A program made the translations under genes and the position numbers. The notes beneath the pieces were generated by a model that worked only from the letters and a program-made list of their open reading frames with translations, made no database searches and was not told the DNA's origin. A stretch of 64,000 nt of DNA. It comes from Amphiduros pacificus (lineage: Eukaryota > Annelida > Polychaeta > Phyllodocida > Hesionidae). Of this stretch, positions 31,892-44,639 are shown in pieces (position 1 is the stretch's first letter; each line of letters starts with the position of its first letter). The stretch spans positions 14,296,536 through 14,360,535 of the forward strand of contig OX439004.1 of NCBI GenBank assembly GCA_949316495.1, read 5' to 3'.

Positions 31892-33815
31892 CACTTTTGA
31901 ATAAATCTTTATACTTGTCGACGTAGCACCATCAGATCACATCCCATCAATACCAGTGTAAAATGCATTTGTGGTTTCTATGAAATTATAAGTACATGAA
32001 TCCAATCATCTCAAGTGGCTCCTATATTTTATATATATATTTCAATGTTATAACGTGTCAGTAAATCATGTCAATTTCATAAGTGTCAATAAATCTGCAA
32101 GAGAGGCAACTTGAAAGTTACCCTCGGATTTACTGAATAAAAGTAGTCAAAATGCAGCACTCATCTATACTTCTTTTTGGTTTAATTCCCACTGCTTGGG
32201 TTTCATCATTTGTGATCCACCAGGTGTCTCCAGTGTCAACCATGAAACAAGCTTCCATGTCTACAATGTGCACCAGATGGCAGCATGGCCCACTTGAGTG
32301 GTGAGAATTGACATTAGTTGGAAAGTGAAACACAATTTTGCTCTCTTTTTCAATTTCAAGAGATGTACATATTACACATTTTTACAAGCATCTACAAATG
32401 AGTCTTAATATTTTATACCAAAGAAAAATTTATATAATTAATTCAATTAATTTTTTCAGATCTCAAAGTTCATAAATATTGAGCTTATTTCGTGCCAATC
32501 TCCAAAATCTGAATAAAAATAATAACTCACATCTCATGTGAGCATAATACATTTGTGGCTGAACAGAGCTTCCATACCTCTCCCCTGTGAAACATGAACA
32601 TCTTGTTGACATCATTCTCCCCTGTGGAATATGAGCATCTTGCTGACATAACTCTCCCATGTGAAAATATCCCCATCTTAAAGACACGTACACCTGACAT
32701 TCATATCTAACAATAAAATCCTAATCACAAATTCATAATGCAAGTTTCAGAGCAAATAATAAACAGTTGAAAACTGAACATCTGTTATTTGATTTTCCTT
32801 TGCTTCTTCAATCATTTCTCAATAAGTTCATAAAAGAGATCATGAAAGTGAATTAACTCAGTACTTATATTTTTGACATTTATTCCTTTCAATTATTTTA
32901 TCAGGAATAATGTTGACAAAAGGCATGTGCCTGACCTGTTTGGGTCCCAGTGAAGATAAAATCAATACAGTTAATATGTAAACCCTACAAAATGCATATT
33001 AAAATGCAATTCTCTCTCATTGGACAAGAAATAAAAAAATTTTCTAGTTGTTTTGTTTTGGAGTTGCATGTATTACAGTGCTGTTTATCCAGGCACTGTA
33101 GCTTTCTGGTCATGTCCAGCGGAGAGACCCAGGCTTGGAAGGCTGACCCCAAACTGAGGTTGTACTTTTAGATAGTGCTTCACAGTGAGATCCCTTCAAA
33201 CCAGCTTCTGCAATGCAATAAATTGACAATAAATCATTTTTAATTATACACTACTGTAGCTACATAATTATTGAACTTAAATGCAAAAGTCCACTGTGAA
33301 TGTCTCTCTGATTTTGAATGTCAATGCCCTTGTTTGTGAATTCTTTGTGAATGCGCCTGTGATGGGCTTCATTGTGCTAAATATTTATCTGAATGTATTG
33401 AAAATCATTTTATAAGAACATACTATTCGGTACTTTCAATTTGCACGAAAATTACCAGGTAAACTGCATGTGTAGGGTAGTTTATGGCAATGCCTACCTC
33501 TCCACTTAGCCAGGTGAGAATGTCTTTCTTACTATGTTGCATAGGAAATACATGCCTAAACATAATTCTGTAAATGCTTACCCAAGGGCTTGACAGATGT
33601 AATTAAATGTATGGGCATTTTGACCTAATAACTTGACAGATGGAATTACTAGGGGTCTTTATGTCTACCTTCAGACTTAACAGATGGAATTACATGTCTA
33701 AGGGTCTTTAGGTTTTATGTCTACCTTCGGACTTTCCAGATGGAAATACAAGTAAAGCTTTGTCTGTGTGAATTATTACTTCAGTACAGGTGAAATTACA
33801 TATCTAGGTATTTCT

Positions 33816-36800
33816 CTAAATGTCTATTATCCTAGTGCTTACCAAGTGGAAGTGCAAGTTGACGATGGTCTCTTCGCAGATGTCTAGTGATATGGTGGCG
33901 CCCTCTTGAGCTCTATCCACTCCTAGACAGTGGCCAGATGCTGGGTTTAACAATAAATGCCTCTCCTACACAGAAAAAGAAACAACATTTGTGGTTTCTG
34001 CACAATGTGAATACTTAACATCAAAATTACATATAAAAGAATTTGATTGATATTATTGTTGTAATATTAAAGGGAGTATGACCTTTCCTGTCCAGATCCA
34101 TTCCTGAGAGCCGCCCGACTCGTGGCACTTCATGAGCCGTGGAAAGCTCCGGCCCCCAGGTACGTTCTCTCCGTCCATGCACAGCACATTAGACAACGTC
34201 ATCTCATGCTTGTCTGTCTCAAACCACATCTAAACACAAATGACATAATCTTAACTCACAAATGACATAATCTTAATGCAGTATATTTCATTAAGATAGC
34301 AAATAAGGCCATGCTTTGTATATAAAAAAAATACCTGGAACAAAAAGACTTTTCATAAAGATATTGATGGAAAGAGAAGGTTGCATGTTGATATCTTGCT
34401 CTGCCCTCTACTGGACAACCAAAATACCGGGGCTACGGAGAAATTCATTGTTTATACAATAATAAACAGAAGCAAGTATTACCTGGGCTACAGAGGAACT
34501 CATTGTTTATACAATAATAAACAGAAGCAAGTTTTACCTGGGCTACAGGGGAATTCATTGTTTGTACAATAATAAACAGAAATAAGTATTACCTGGGCTA
34601 CAGAGGAATTCATTGTTTATACAATGATAAACAGAAGCAAGTTTTACCTGGGCTACAGGGGAATTCATTGTTTGTATAATGATAAACAGGAGCAAGTATT
34701 ACCTGGGCTACAGAGGAACTCATTGTTTATACAATGATAAACAGAAGCAAGTTTTACCTGGGCTACAGGGGAATTCATTGTTTGTACAATAATAAACAGA
34801 AGCAAGTATTACCTGGGCTACAGGGGAATTCATTGTTTGTACAATAATAAACAGAAATAAGTATTACCTGGGCTACAGAGGAATTCATTGTTTATACAAT
34901 GATAAACAGAAGCAAGTTTTACCTGGGCTACAGGGGAATTCATTGTTTGTACAATGATAAACAGAAGCAAGTATTACCTGGGCTACAGAGGAACTCATTG
35001 TTTATACAATGATAAACAGAAATAAGTATTACCTGGGCTACCTAGGAATTCATTGTTTATACAATGACAAACAGGAGCAAGTATTACCTGGGCTACAGAG
35101 GAATTCATCGTGTTTACAATAATAAACAGGAGCAAGTATTACCTGGGCTACCTAGGAATTCGTTGTTTATGCAATAATAAACAGGAGCAAGTTTTACCTG
35201 GGCTACAGGGGAATTCATTGTTTAAACGATAATAAACAGGAGCAAGTATTACCTGGGCTACAGGGGAATTCATTGTTTATACAATGACAAACAGGAGCAA
35301 GTATTACCTGGGCTTTACTGGCACTGCATCTGGCCAGGGTGAGCATGGACTTCTTCTCAAACACTCCCTGCCGTGACTCCACACACAGGCCGGTCTTCGT
35401 GTGCTTCAACTGGAATGCATAGGCATGTGGCTCAATTCAATAATATGTATATTATATGCATGTATATAACAAATGTCTCATACACATCAAGTCCATTATT
35501 TATGCTAATCTCTTGGTGTTTCCTGAAGTTTATATCCACAAGTGAAGCTCATGCATTAACCAGTAAGCTACAAATATCAGAATTTGACAAATGATCCATA
35601 AAAAAATCTATTTGCCTAATTATTTTTTCACTAAATGATCAGTGTTGCTACTGAACAGAAACATCCTAAATTATTCTTGTGAAACACAAGAGAAAAGCAT
35701 TTACCTGTATGCCTACATTCAAATCATACATGTACTTATAACACAATAATACATTCTCAAAATTGCATGCTGAATGGTTCTTTAATTATGACCAGATTTG
35801 CTTTCACACAAATTGCACAAGTAACTTGTGATATAAGGCTTAACATTAGCACTGGTCTCATGGCCCTGAAGGATTTCTGAGCCTCTGAACCAATATGGTT
35901 CTTGGTTTTTAAATTTTATTGGCCTGGATTTATGTAAAATTTTCTTATTTTTTGTTGTTATGTTATAGGTCAGTAGTTGACAACAAAATGGTGGCCAGCA
36001 GATTATAGGGGCAGTCTTTTTTGGCTCAGTGACTAAATCCCTTAATGTCATGCTTATGAGAATGAGATCACACCGTAAACATCTCGAACAATGTATGAGG
36101 AATATAAGGACTAGGGATCATTTAACTTGATCAGTTGCATAACTTGTTGTCTTTGAATTACACAGTCTTGCTTTGTTCAAAGTGAAGTATAACCAGTTTC
36201 CCTTCACAAGAGCCACACTACACTGTAAATATCAAGAAGAGTGGGCATGACATTTCACTCTAGTCTGGGATCTACAAATGCAATACTGTCCAAAAGGTTT
36301 GTGAATATTGCTCTGAGTGTCTGTGGGAATGTTGCATACGTACTGTTCCTTGCCTGATGATGTTGGGCTTCCTCCTGGGGTTGGGCTTCATGTTACTGGC
36401 CCAGCCTCCCTGTCCCTTCTCATCCGGCAGGGTCTGTTCCGGATACACATTCTGCAGATACCATTTGAATGACTTACACTTGAGGGCTTCCCTCAACTCC
36501 TGCCGCCCCTGGATCACACCATAAGGCTTGTCCCTGGCATCAGGACGCACTTTGAAATAGTACTCCTGAAACAATGAATCAAAATCAAACAACACAGCTC
36601 TGTATATAAAACATCTCATATTAAAGAAGCGAAAAGGCTATTTTGATCTTTCTTCTCAAATAATTTTATGTTTATTTTCTTTCAGCTAAACCTTTGAATT
36701 AAAAAAAAAACTGTTGGGTATAGGGGGATTAAAAAAATTAAAAGAATCAGGTAATTATAAATTTGACTAAGATATTTTACCTTATATTCATCCATCCATA

Positions 36801-39800
36801 CGTGTGCCACTCTCAGTGAGTTTTTTGTCATGGTGTCCTCTCCGTGAGGGGAGCCATACGGTCGACGCTTCCGGAACACGTGACCCACACGGGAGCACGG
36901 AATAATGTCCAGCCTGCCTCCACACTGCCATACCTGATCAACAGGGAATATACAATGTAGCAGAACCTTATGCTCACCTCCTCAATACAAGAGGATCTTC
37001 TCTTTCACCCACATAATCAAATTATGATCAAAAAGACTTTCACGTTCACCTGGACAATATCATCAGATCTCTTTCACCCACACTATAAGGGTGAATTTTA
37101 TGATATTGGGAGATTTTATCTCTTATCTATGTGCATGCAATATGAAAAAATCATGTATCTCATCTATGCATTATAAAAATATTTCATCTCCACAATATGA
37201 GAAGATGTCACTAACATCATATGAAAAAATATATTTTAATTCTAATACACAATTACAGAATGATATTTGTCCAAGGCCCAAATTATAAAAATATTAAGCT
37301 CCAATGAATCAGCAATGATTAAATCATTGACTTCTCAGACAGCTCAAATAATTGTCTTGAGCATGCAGATCCTATTTCCAATCTTATTTCCTAATATAAA
37401 TTGCTTATTTAAGAAATTCCTAACCATGTATTAATCACAAGCAAGCATACTGACCCTAAAAGATATCTCAAGGTTTTCTCCTCCCCAGATGTCCATGCCA
37501 TCATCATACTTGCCCAGGTCCAAGAAGAATTGCCTGTCAACAGCAAACAAGCCTCCTGCCATTGTGGGAGACCTGAAACATCGCGGATATATGCTTGAGC
37601 AAGACAATTCAACATGCAAATATTCTATTATATCCTTTATTGTCATGATTTTGATAACTATTGTATGAAATTTATACTAAGCCATTTACTCTATAATAGC
37701 TAGTGTATCCTTGCAGGGGCATAATACCAAATATGTTCTTTGAGATAAATTACATAGTTACTGAATAAATCACATAGTTACTGAATGGGTTCGGCAATAT
37801 CATTCTTGTCCTTGAGGAGATGGGAAGGAATCTGATCCCATCGGAAGTGCAGCCCCCAGTTGAAGCCCCCACGGACCAGGGGGGATGCTTCATACTGGAA
37901 GGAGTCGTGGTTGATGATGTCTATGATAGGGATGGCCACGTTGTGACGATCCTTGCTAATCTGGGCCAGCAGAGGCTCCAACCATCCCATGTTTACCTCA
38001 CAATGACTGTCAAGGAATACTATAACCTGAAGATACATTTATATGCATTTAATCTTGATTTAGTATAAAGTTTTGTGTTCAGCACTTAACCTCTTGCTAT
38101 GACTACATACCTCACCAGTGGCCTTTTCTGCACCCAGATTACGAGCTCGGATCAGTCCTTCACGCTGACTCGTCCGCACAACATGAGCCTTTGGAATATT
38201 CTCCTTCACATGATCTTCAAGCTTTGCTCCAAGATGATCTTTAATGTGGAAAAAAAGTGTCAAACATTATTGTAATTTTGCAATTATAATCTGAAAATTT
38301 AAATCTAAACTTTATTGTTTAAACTTGATTTTCTTTTGAAAACAAAACATATGGTTATATCTCAAAACAGATCAAGAAGTAGCTGTACGAGTGAATTAAA
38401 TCTCAAACCAGGTGTTAACAATAGGGGAAAGTTGAGCAGAAAGGATGTCAGAGAAACATCAGCAATGATATGTACCAGGTGGTACCAATAGAGCACAAAG
38501 GTCAATATTCAAGTTTAAAAGCCCACAGAGAGGGGTAAACAGTGATATAAGTGAGCAGTGCATACCTAGCTCACTGTTATCATCCAGCAGTAGTATATAA
38601 GTGAGCAGTGAATACCTAGCTCACTGTTATCATCCAGTAGTAGTATATAAGTGAGCAGTGAATACCTAGCTCACTGTTATCATCCAGCAGTAGTATATAA
38701 GTGGGCAGTGCATACCTAGCTCACTGTTATCATCCAGCAGTAGTATATAAGTGGGCAGTGAATACCTAGCTCACTGTTATCATCCAGCAGTGATATAAGT
38801 GGGCAGTGCATACCTAGCTCACTGTTATCATCCAGCAGTAGTATATAAGTGGGCAGTGCATACCTAGCTCACTGTTATCATCCAGCAGTAGTATATAAGT
38901 GGGCAGTGAATACCTAGCTCACTGTTATCATCCAGCAGTGATATAAGTGGGCAGTGCATACCTAGCTCACTGTTATCATCCAGCAGTAGTATATAAGTGG
39001 GCAGTGCATACCTAGCTCACTGTTATCATCCAGCAGTGATATAAGTGGGCAGTGCATACCTAGCTCACTGTTATCATCCAGCAGTGATATAAGTGGGCAG
39101 TGCATACCTAGCTCACTGTTATCATCCAGCAGTGATATAAGTGGGCAGTGAATACCTAGCTCACTGTTATCATCCAGCAGTGATATAAGTGGGCAGTGAA
39201 TACCTAGCTCACTGTTATCATCCAGCAGTAGTATATAAGTGGGCAGTGCATACCTAGCTCACTGTTATCATCCAGCAGTGATATAAGTGGGCAGTGAATA
39301 CCTAGCTCACTGTTATCATCCAGCAGTAGTATATAAGTGGGCAGTGCATACCTAGCTCACTGTTATCATCCAGCAGTGATATAAGTGGGCAGTGAATACC
39401 TAGCTCACTGTTATCATCCAGCAGTAGTATATAAGTGGGCAGTGCATACCTAGCTCACTGTTATCATCCAGCAGTAGTATATAAGTGGGCAGTGCATACC
39501 TAGCTCACTGTTATCATCCAGCAGTAGTATATAAGTGAGCAGTGCATACCTAGCTCACTGTTATCATCCAGCAGTAGTATTTCATGTATCAGGTTGTCTG
39601 GAGAGCGGTCTATCACACTGTACACTGTCCTCAACAATGTGCTCCACGCCTCGTTGTAGAAACAGATGATCACACTAACTTTCCCCAGGTTGGGTGGATA
39701 TGACTTATTGCGGCATCTGGAAAATCAAATATAATGGATGACATCACCTTTATGTTTGAAGGGTTGGATGAAGAAAACTTTTCAGATTTACTGTAAATAT

Positions 39801-40339
39801 CTTGAAAAATAATTATATCAAAGAAACATTAACATGATCACAAAATCGCAATATGACTTACAACTTATGTCTTGTGTCTGGAATATCCCTGTGGAAGCCA
39901 ATTCTATCACTAATCAACTGATTGAATGCATATAAACGATTCCCTACAAAATCCAATATTTATATTAACAAATCAAATCTACAAAACTGACTATAATTTA
40001 TTTTTAAAAATAATAACAATGACAATGTTTAATCTCCCAACCTTCATCCCTCTTCTTTTGGTCTTCTGGTGTGCGTATAATGGCCAAGTTAGCGTTGGCA
40101 TCAGGTAAGAGTTGATCGTCATCGTCACCCGGGTCAAGGTCTCCAACTCTTTGATTAAAGCTGATGCCATGTCGCACTAGCTCGTCATGCCGAGGCCCAA
40201 TTCTAAATAATCTTCCAGACCGTATATCTGATGATTTTTCTTGTATGTGGAGATATAAAATAATGATCAATGCCCAAATAACGGAGGTGAACACCACTCC
40301 ATAACAGAAGTAACGTTTGTACAATCGCATTGTGATCAT
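33816..40339 (-). CDS. GALNT11: polypeptide N-acetylgalactosaminyltransferase, GALNT11-like, 11 exons
   Basis: Golgi type II membrane enzyme that starts mucin-type O-glycosylation by moving GalNAc from UDP-GalNAc to Ser/Thr. Exons in coding order: 40042-40339, 39862-39943, 39550-39716, 38111-38238, 37782-38026, 37455-37572, 36781-36933, 36344-36565, 35308-35409, 34083-34229, 33816-33965. All introns are GT-AG, the phases agree, and the total is about 603 aa (human GALNT11 is of similar length). Cytosolic tail and membrane anchor at residues 1-31 (KRYFCYG...[10 protein letters not shown]). Stem, then [18 protein letters not shown]2 fold with [18 protein letters not shown], catalytic D231-S-H233 (FLDSHCEVN), [18 protein letters not shown] (336-340) and H364 ([15 protein letters not shown]). 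Ricin-type lectin domain from about 468, with QEW kept in one repeat but lost in the last. The start is ATG 40339 or 40330. The last exon could instead splice at 33843 (CTTG|GTAAGC) to an unseen exon. Introns 3 and 9 are filled by splice-donor minisatellites. Confidence 0.93.
34425..35307 (-). repeat. 55-bp minisatellite in GALNT intron 9 built on the exon-9 splice donor
   Basis: Fifteen clear units and one degenerate unit of 55 bp. In gene sense each contains TAGCCCAG|GTAATACTTGCT, the last seven bases of exon 9 (AGCCCAG) with its 5' splice site and the following intron bases; half of the units read GTAAAA instead of GTAATA. Each unit also holds the hairpin TGTTTAT-loop-ATAAACA. The array begins at the real donor (35307/35308) and fills about 80% of the intron. 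Confidence 0.95.
38541..39580 (-). repeat. 48/50-bp minisatellite in GALNT intron 3 built on the exon-3 end and splice donor
   Basis: Twenty intronic units plus the genuine exon end. In gene sense the 50-bp unit reads ATACTACTGCTGGATGATAA, then CAGTGAGCTAG|GTATGCACTG: the last 31 nt of exon 3, coding [10 protein letters not shown], with its donor. The 48-bp type has a 2-bp deletion upstream and keeps about 26 exon-like bases. Donors are GTATGC or GTATTC; the real one is GTATGC. The array starts at the real splice site and takes up about 1.0 of 1.3 kb of the intron. Confidence 0.96.
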
Positions 40340-40674
40340 TCAGTCTATCTTTTTGCTACCTTAAATTCATCATTCAGTCTACTTCCTGTAAAGTCTGTTC
40401 TCTGTTGTGATCTGCATATCATGACCATTCAGTCATCAAAGTTTCCACATATCTTTGATGGTTAAGTTCCTTAGAATATTTACACATCGTACCAATGAGC
40501 AGATGTATAAGGATTGTCCATCAGCTTTCTCCTGCAGTTGTATTAAGATGCCAATCATTGACTTAACCCTGAAATGTTTTTCAAAGAAAAAATGAAATGA
40601 GAATACTAATTTTGTAAATATGAATGAATGTGTAAATTTGCTCAAATTACTCAATATTCTAAATAAAGTGCTTG

Positions 40675-41056
40675 GGTCAAAAGTTCATGATCCAAGTTGT
40701 CTGACGTTGCTGGTGGTGGACGTTGCCGTCCTTCCCGTCCGTTAGGGGTTAAATTACCTCCTTAAAACTTTTCTTTTTTTTCAGGCGTTTTTTAAAATCA
40801 AGATTTAACCTAAATATTTCTGAAGACAACTGATTGCGGATGACAACAGAGCTGCCGTTCCATTTTCAAAGCCTTTTACCCCTAACGGACAGGAGGGATG
40901 GCAACGTCCACCACCGGTAATGGACGGGAGGGGCGTTGACGTCCCCATTGTTCTGGCTTAATGACGTCATTTTGTAACATTCTCTTGGGCTGCAATTTGT
41001 GACAATGTAATCATGATAATGACGTCTGACAGCTTGGATCATGAACTTTTGACCCC
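40675..41056. mobile_element. 382-bp hAT-like MITE upstream of the GALNT start
   Basis: 8-bp target duplication AGTGCTTG (40667-40674, 41057-41064). Terminal inverted repeat GGTCAAAAGTTCATGATCC, continuing AAG(T/C)TGTC(T/A)GACGT. A second inner inverted repeat (GGTGGTGGACGTTGCC... and GGCAACGTCCACCACC) lets the element fold into a long hairpin. No coding capacity. It lies about 340 bp 5' of the first coding exon of GALNT. Confidence 0.9.
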
Positions 41057-41064
41057 AGTGCTTG

Positions 41065-43280
41065 ATTGAGCATGTTGAATAACCATAGTCACAATTTTTA
41101 TTAATACAGTATGTAGATACACTGGTTCAGAAGAAAAAATGGTTAGTCCTGCCAATCAACAAAATGCGGGTGACAACAAAGCTGCAATGTAGTTTATCAG
41201 TCGTTTGCGGGTGTTTATTCCACCATTCGACTTTGTAGGCACATGCATATGTCAGACAACAAGACAAGAATATTTTTGTAAGTGCAGACGCACTAAAAAT
41301 GCATTGAAGATGGAACCGCAGCTCTGTTGTCATCTGCAGCTCTGTCGCCTGTAAATGGTATTGCCTTTCCAAACTCGTACGTCATACACTGTCGGCCACT
41401 AGGTGTCGCCACACGTTCCGGTGAGTCAAATATTAACAGTACTGAGAAGCACTCACTGATTTCCCATTTATTTCGACTAGAATCCACAAAATCGAACAAA
41501 CTTTTTTTAAATCTGTATTAAAATTCCACAAGGAATCTAAATATGTTGGTTATGTATTTCCCTGTACAATATTTATTCTCGTAAATGATCGTTAATCGGG
41601 ACGGAGCTGTCAGGAAGACATGACAGCCTCGGAGCAACAATTTTACTATTTTTAGATAACACAAAGGCTACAAACAATTCCCCTTCAAAGCTTGAGCTGG
41701 AAAACAATGACAAAAAAGGTCTTTGATCATAAAATTCAAATGATTTTGGATGACAATGGTGTGAAAGCATATGGTTGTCTGACAGAAGGGACATGAACAA
41801 CTCATCACCTTGGCTTGGTGTGACTGCCTCACTACGCATCAAAGACACTTAAGTTTTGTTTATCTGGACATCATTTCTTCCAAAAGTTGTCTATTATCTT
41901 CGTATTATCTCACTGATTTCAAAACTGTTTTCGGTTTTCTGATAAATGGTGTAGTTTTTAAGATATCTTCAAAATAGTGATTTCTTGTTATCAGCTGTCA
42001 GTTACAGACCCACACGAAATTCGTAGCGCCACCTATATGCGAGTGATAATTGGGGATTTTCAGGAAGGAGAATAATAAACAACAGCAATCAATTGATAAA
42101 CTGAAACGCAACTCATCTAGTGACCGGCAGTAGAACCGGCAGTTGAAACTCGGACATTTTTAACACAGTCAAACATCAAGCATACCTTGCTGTACTGATT
42201 GCAATTGAGCTGAATGTTGTCTCTCACATGTCATCTTGTAATTCCACTGACTTTCAAAACTTTAAAAGTGTTTATTTGTTTTCACGGCTCGAGCGATGTT
42301 ATCACTGTCAAATGACGTCAGAAGTGGTGACGTGACCAACATCTGCAGGTTTACTGAATGCGTGAATTTCCTGATAATTCTGTACATATTGAATGTATCA
42401 TTTTTACTCCACAGGCTTATAAATTGAACGATCTTCTATCGATATGAACAGTTTTTACCCAGTTTTGAAAGGTTTTGTGAAAATCGGGAGTGAAAAAAAT
42501 GAAAATTTCTGGATCTGGCTGCCGGTAACTGTATAAGTTTACTCGGCAAAACCAATTGGCATCCCTGTTGTCGTCTGCAGCTCTGTTGTCGTCTGCAGCT
42601 GTATAGGCCCACTGGAGCACACTTTTTTCTGACAAAGTATTTCAAACAGAATCTTGGAATATCAAAATTTGCAAAAAGTGGGACTGGGACTGTGGTAGTG
42701 TGGAGTGGGAGTGACTCAGGAACCAACTGATAATGGGTATGAATTTAACGTATGAACTACTCAAGACGATGTAAAGTTAAACGCCTTATCTACTGGTAGT
42801 GTTCGCCACAAAATATCCATGAATTTCTACCCACCTTCTTAAATATCAATCCTTTCTTGCACTGTTGTATCTAAAATGCTAAATGTCTCAACACTCCCCT
42901 TTCTCAGGCTGGTACCCGATCTCCCACTCCAATCTGCTCTCAGCCACTTTTAATTTGGCAATCTGGTCACCTCTCCTATGATTGTTTTTGTTATTTTCTA
43001 AAAGAAAGTAGCGTGATACGAGATGGGGTACAAGACTAACTATATAAAAATAGGTTTTGCTGTCACCTACCGGAAAATTTAAAGTTTTGATGGACGCACA
43101 CGTGCAGATTTCTTTGTGAATTGTCAAGTTATGTTATGTTTTCTTGTGTGCGCATCGAGAAAGAACACTTCCTGAAAAGTTAAGGTGAATATCAAGCAAG
43201 ATGCCTGCTTATGGTTTTCAGTAAAGACATGTCTCAAAGCTAATGCAAACATATGTTTTAGGTTGGGGGAAATTTAAGTA
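41065..43280. other. upstream region of GALNT; no coding exon seen
   Basis: Contains repeated GTTGTCGTCTGCAGCTCT segments (42563-42602, and a relative near 41325) and GACGTCA near 42313. Non-coding 5' exons of GALNT may lie here but cannot be recognised without transcripts. Confidence 0.35.
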
Positions 43281-43429
43281 AAACTAAAAGCTGTAAAAGC
43301 TCCGTACTCTCGACCGGGAGTATCCGGGTCACTCAGTGCATCACGTGATTTCACAGCTTGGCAACCAGAGCGCGAACCACTGGCCGCTGAAAACAAACGC
43401 GTAGCAACCATTGACAAGAAACCGCAGTA

Positions 43430-44500
43430 AACCTTCAAAATTTACCTTTTCAGTGATATCTTTGCAATGCTTCAAGATATCAACAAAAAGTAAAGAGATT
43501 TAGAATCTGTGGACCAAGACGCTTCCATTGACATGATTGACATGATAATCAAAATTTCTTTGTATCAGCTGGCCCTTCACAGTTTTGTGGCATTGGCCCG
43601 GTTTCCACTGCTTTGAGTCGTGTCTTCCCTTTATGACAGAAATGCCTTCACACATGGATCGATTTTAATTACGTTTTAAATGATAAATAAAGGTATTTAC
43701 CCAATATTATCACGATGATTTACAGCCGATCGAGTGCTATAAACGATAATAATTAAAAGCGATATAATTAATATTGGCTTTACAATACACAAAGAAATAT
43801 TCAACCACGTGTAGACAGTTGTCCGCCTGTCCGATATTTGCTTTCACGCTAGTATTGCATAATGCATGTTAAATGGGTGGATGGTTTTGTTCTGTTATCT
43901 ACCTGCAAAGTGCATTTTGTGTTAATATTGGGTATATGATTTTATTTATCATTTAAAACGCAATTCTCCTGCAAATCTGCAGTCAATGATCACATGATTT
44001 GTGAGTCACGTGGCCAATCGATCCACTACGTCACGGACATCGTATTTACGTTTTACTTCTATGTCTATTAGAATTACAATTATTATTTTATTATATCACA
44101 CAATTCAATTCTGCCTTTGATGTCTTCCCATTCAGTGTTGTGAAAATTAGTAAAATTTCACTGATACCAATTATCAGCGTTCACAGTTTTGCATTTCGTC
44201 TTTGAGTCATGTCTTCCCGTTTTGACAGAAATGCTTTCACACGTGGATCGATTTTGATAGCAATTAAAATCAATCTGCTACGTCTGATATCACTGCTTAT
44301 AATACACAGAAATATTCTACCACGTGTAGATAGTCACGAGAAGCCTGGGATCCATCATTGCGCAATATATATAATATTTTAATGCAATTAAGTTAATCCC
44401 TCCAATTGTTTTCGTGCCAAAAATAAGAGCTTGTCCCTGCCACTCCCGCTTTTTAAAATGACGACCTCGTATTGCATAATGCATGTTAAATGGATGGTTT
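43430..44500. repeat. composite dispersed repeat, related to 17880 and 57465 elements
   Basis: 43440-43550 matches 19060-19160 in inverse orientation. 43590-43720 and 44190-44260 carry GAGTCGTGTCTTCCC... and TTAAATGATAAATAAAGGTA-type segments found many times in 57640-59260. 44320-44510 matches 58620-59040 in inverse orientation. No frame and no clean ends were found. Confidence 0.7.
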
Positions 44501-44639
44501 TGTTCTGTTCTCGACCTGCAAAGCATAATTTGTGATAATATTGAGGTGATCTTGATAGTCATACGACATTTGGGTGAAATCTGAGTGCAATAAACGGTGA
44601 TAAATTTGTAAGTTCTCTCTGTGAGCAATAGGTGTGTTC

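Larger units (their letters stand above)
29870..33815. other. non-coding; includes probable 3' UTR of the GALNT gene
   Basis: No convincing exon was found on either strand. The lower-strand stretch from 33815 down to about 32880 may be the 3' UTR of the glycosyltransferase gene; the first AATAAA on that strand lies near 32879. A threefold imperfect repeat of about 50 bp (CTCTCCCMTGTGRAA type) lies at 32578-32665. Another weak repeat (AACAGATGGAATTAC) lies at 33590-33750. Confidence 0.4.

Noticed and set aside
32130-32333. A further 3' coding exon of GALNT
   Set aside because: The frame has no clear acceptor, and the product already has the expected length with the stop at 33816. More likely 3' UTR or intergenic.
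34425-39580. Possible CRISPR-like arrays
   Set aside because: Units are head-to-tail repeats without unique spacers, and the sequence is from an animal with spliced genes. The borders coincide with splice donors.
43430-44500. A large single transposon spanning 43290-44710
   Set aside because: Sub-repeats of known families are present, but I could not find matching ends or a target duplication, so it is reported only as a composite repeat.
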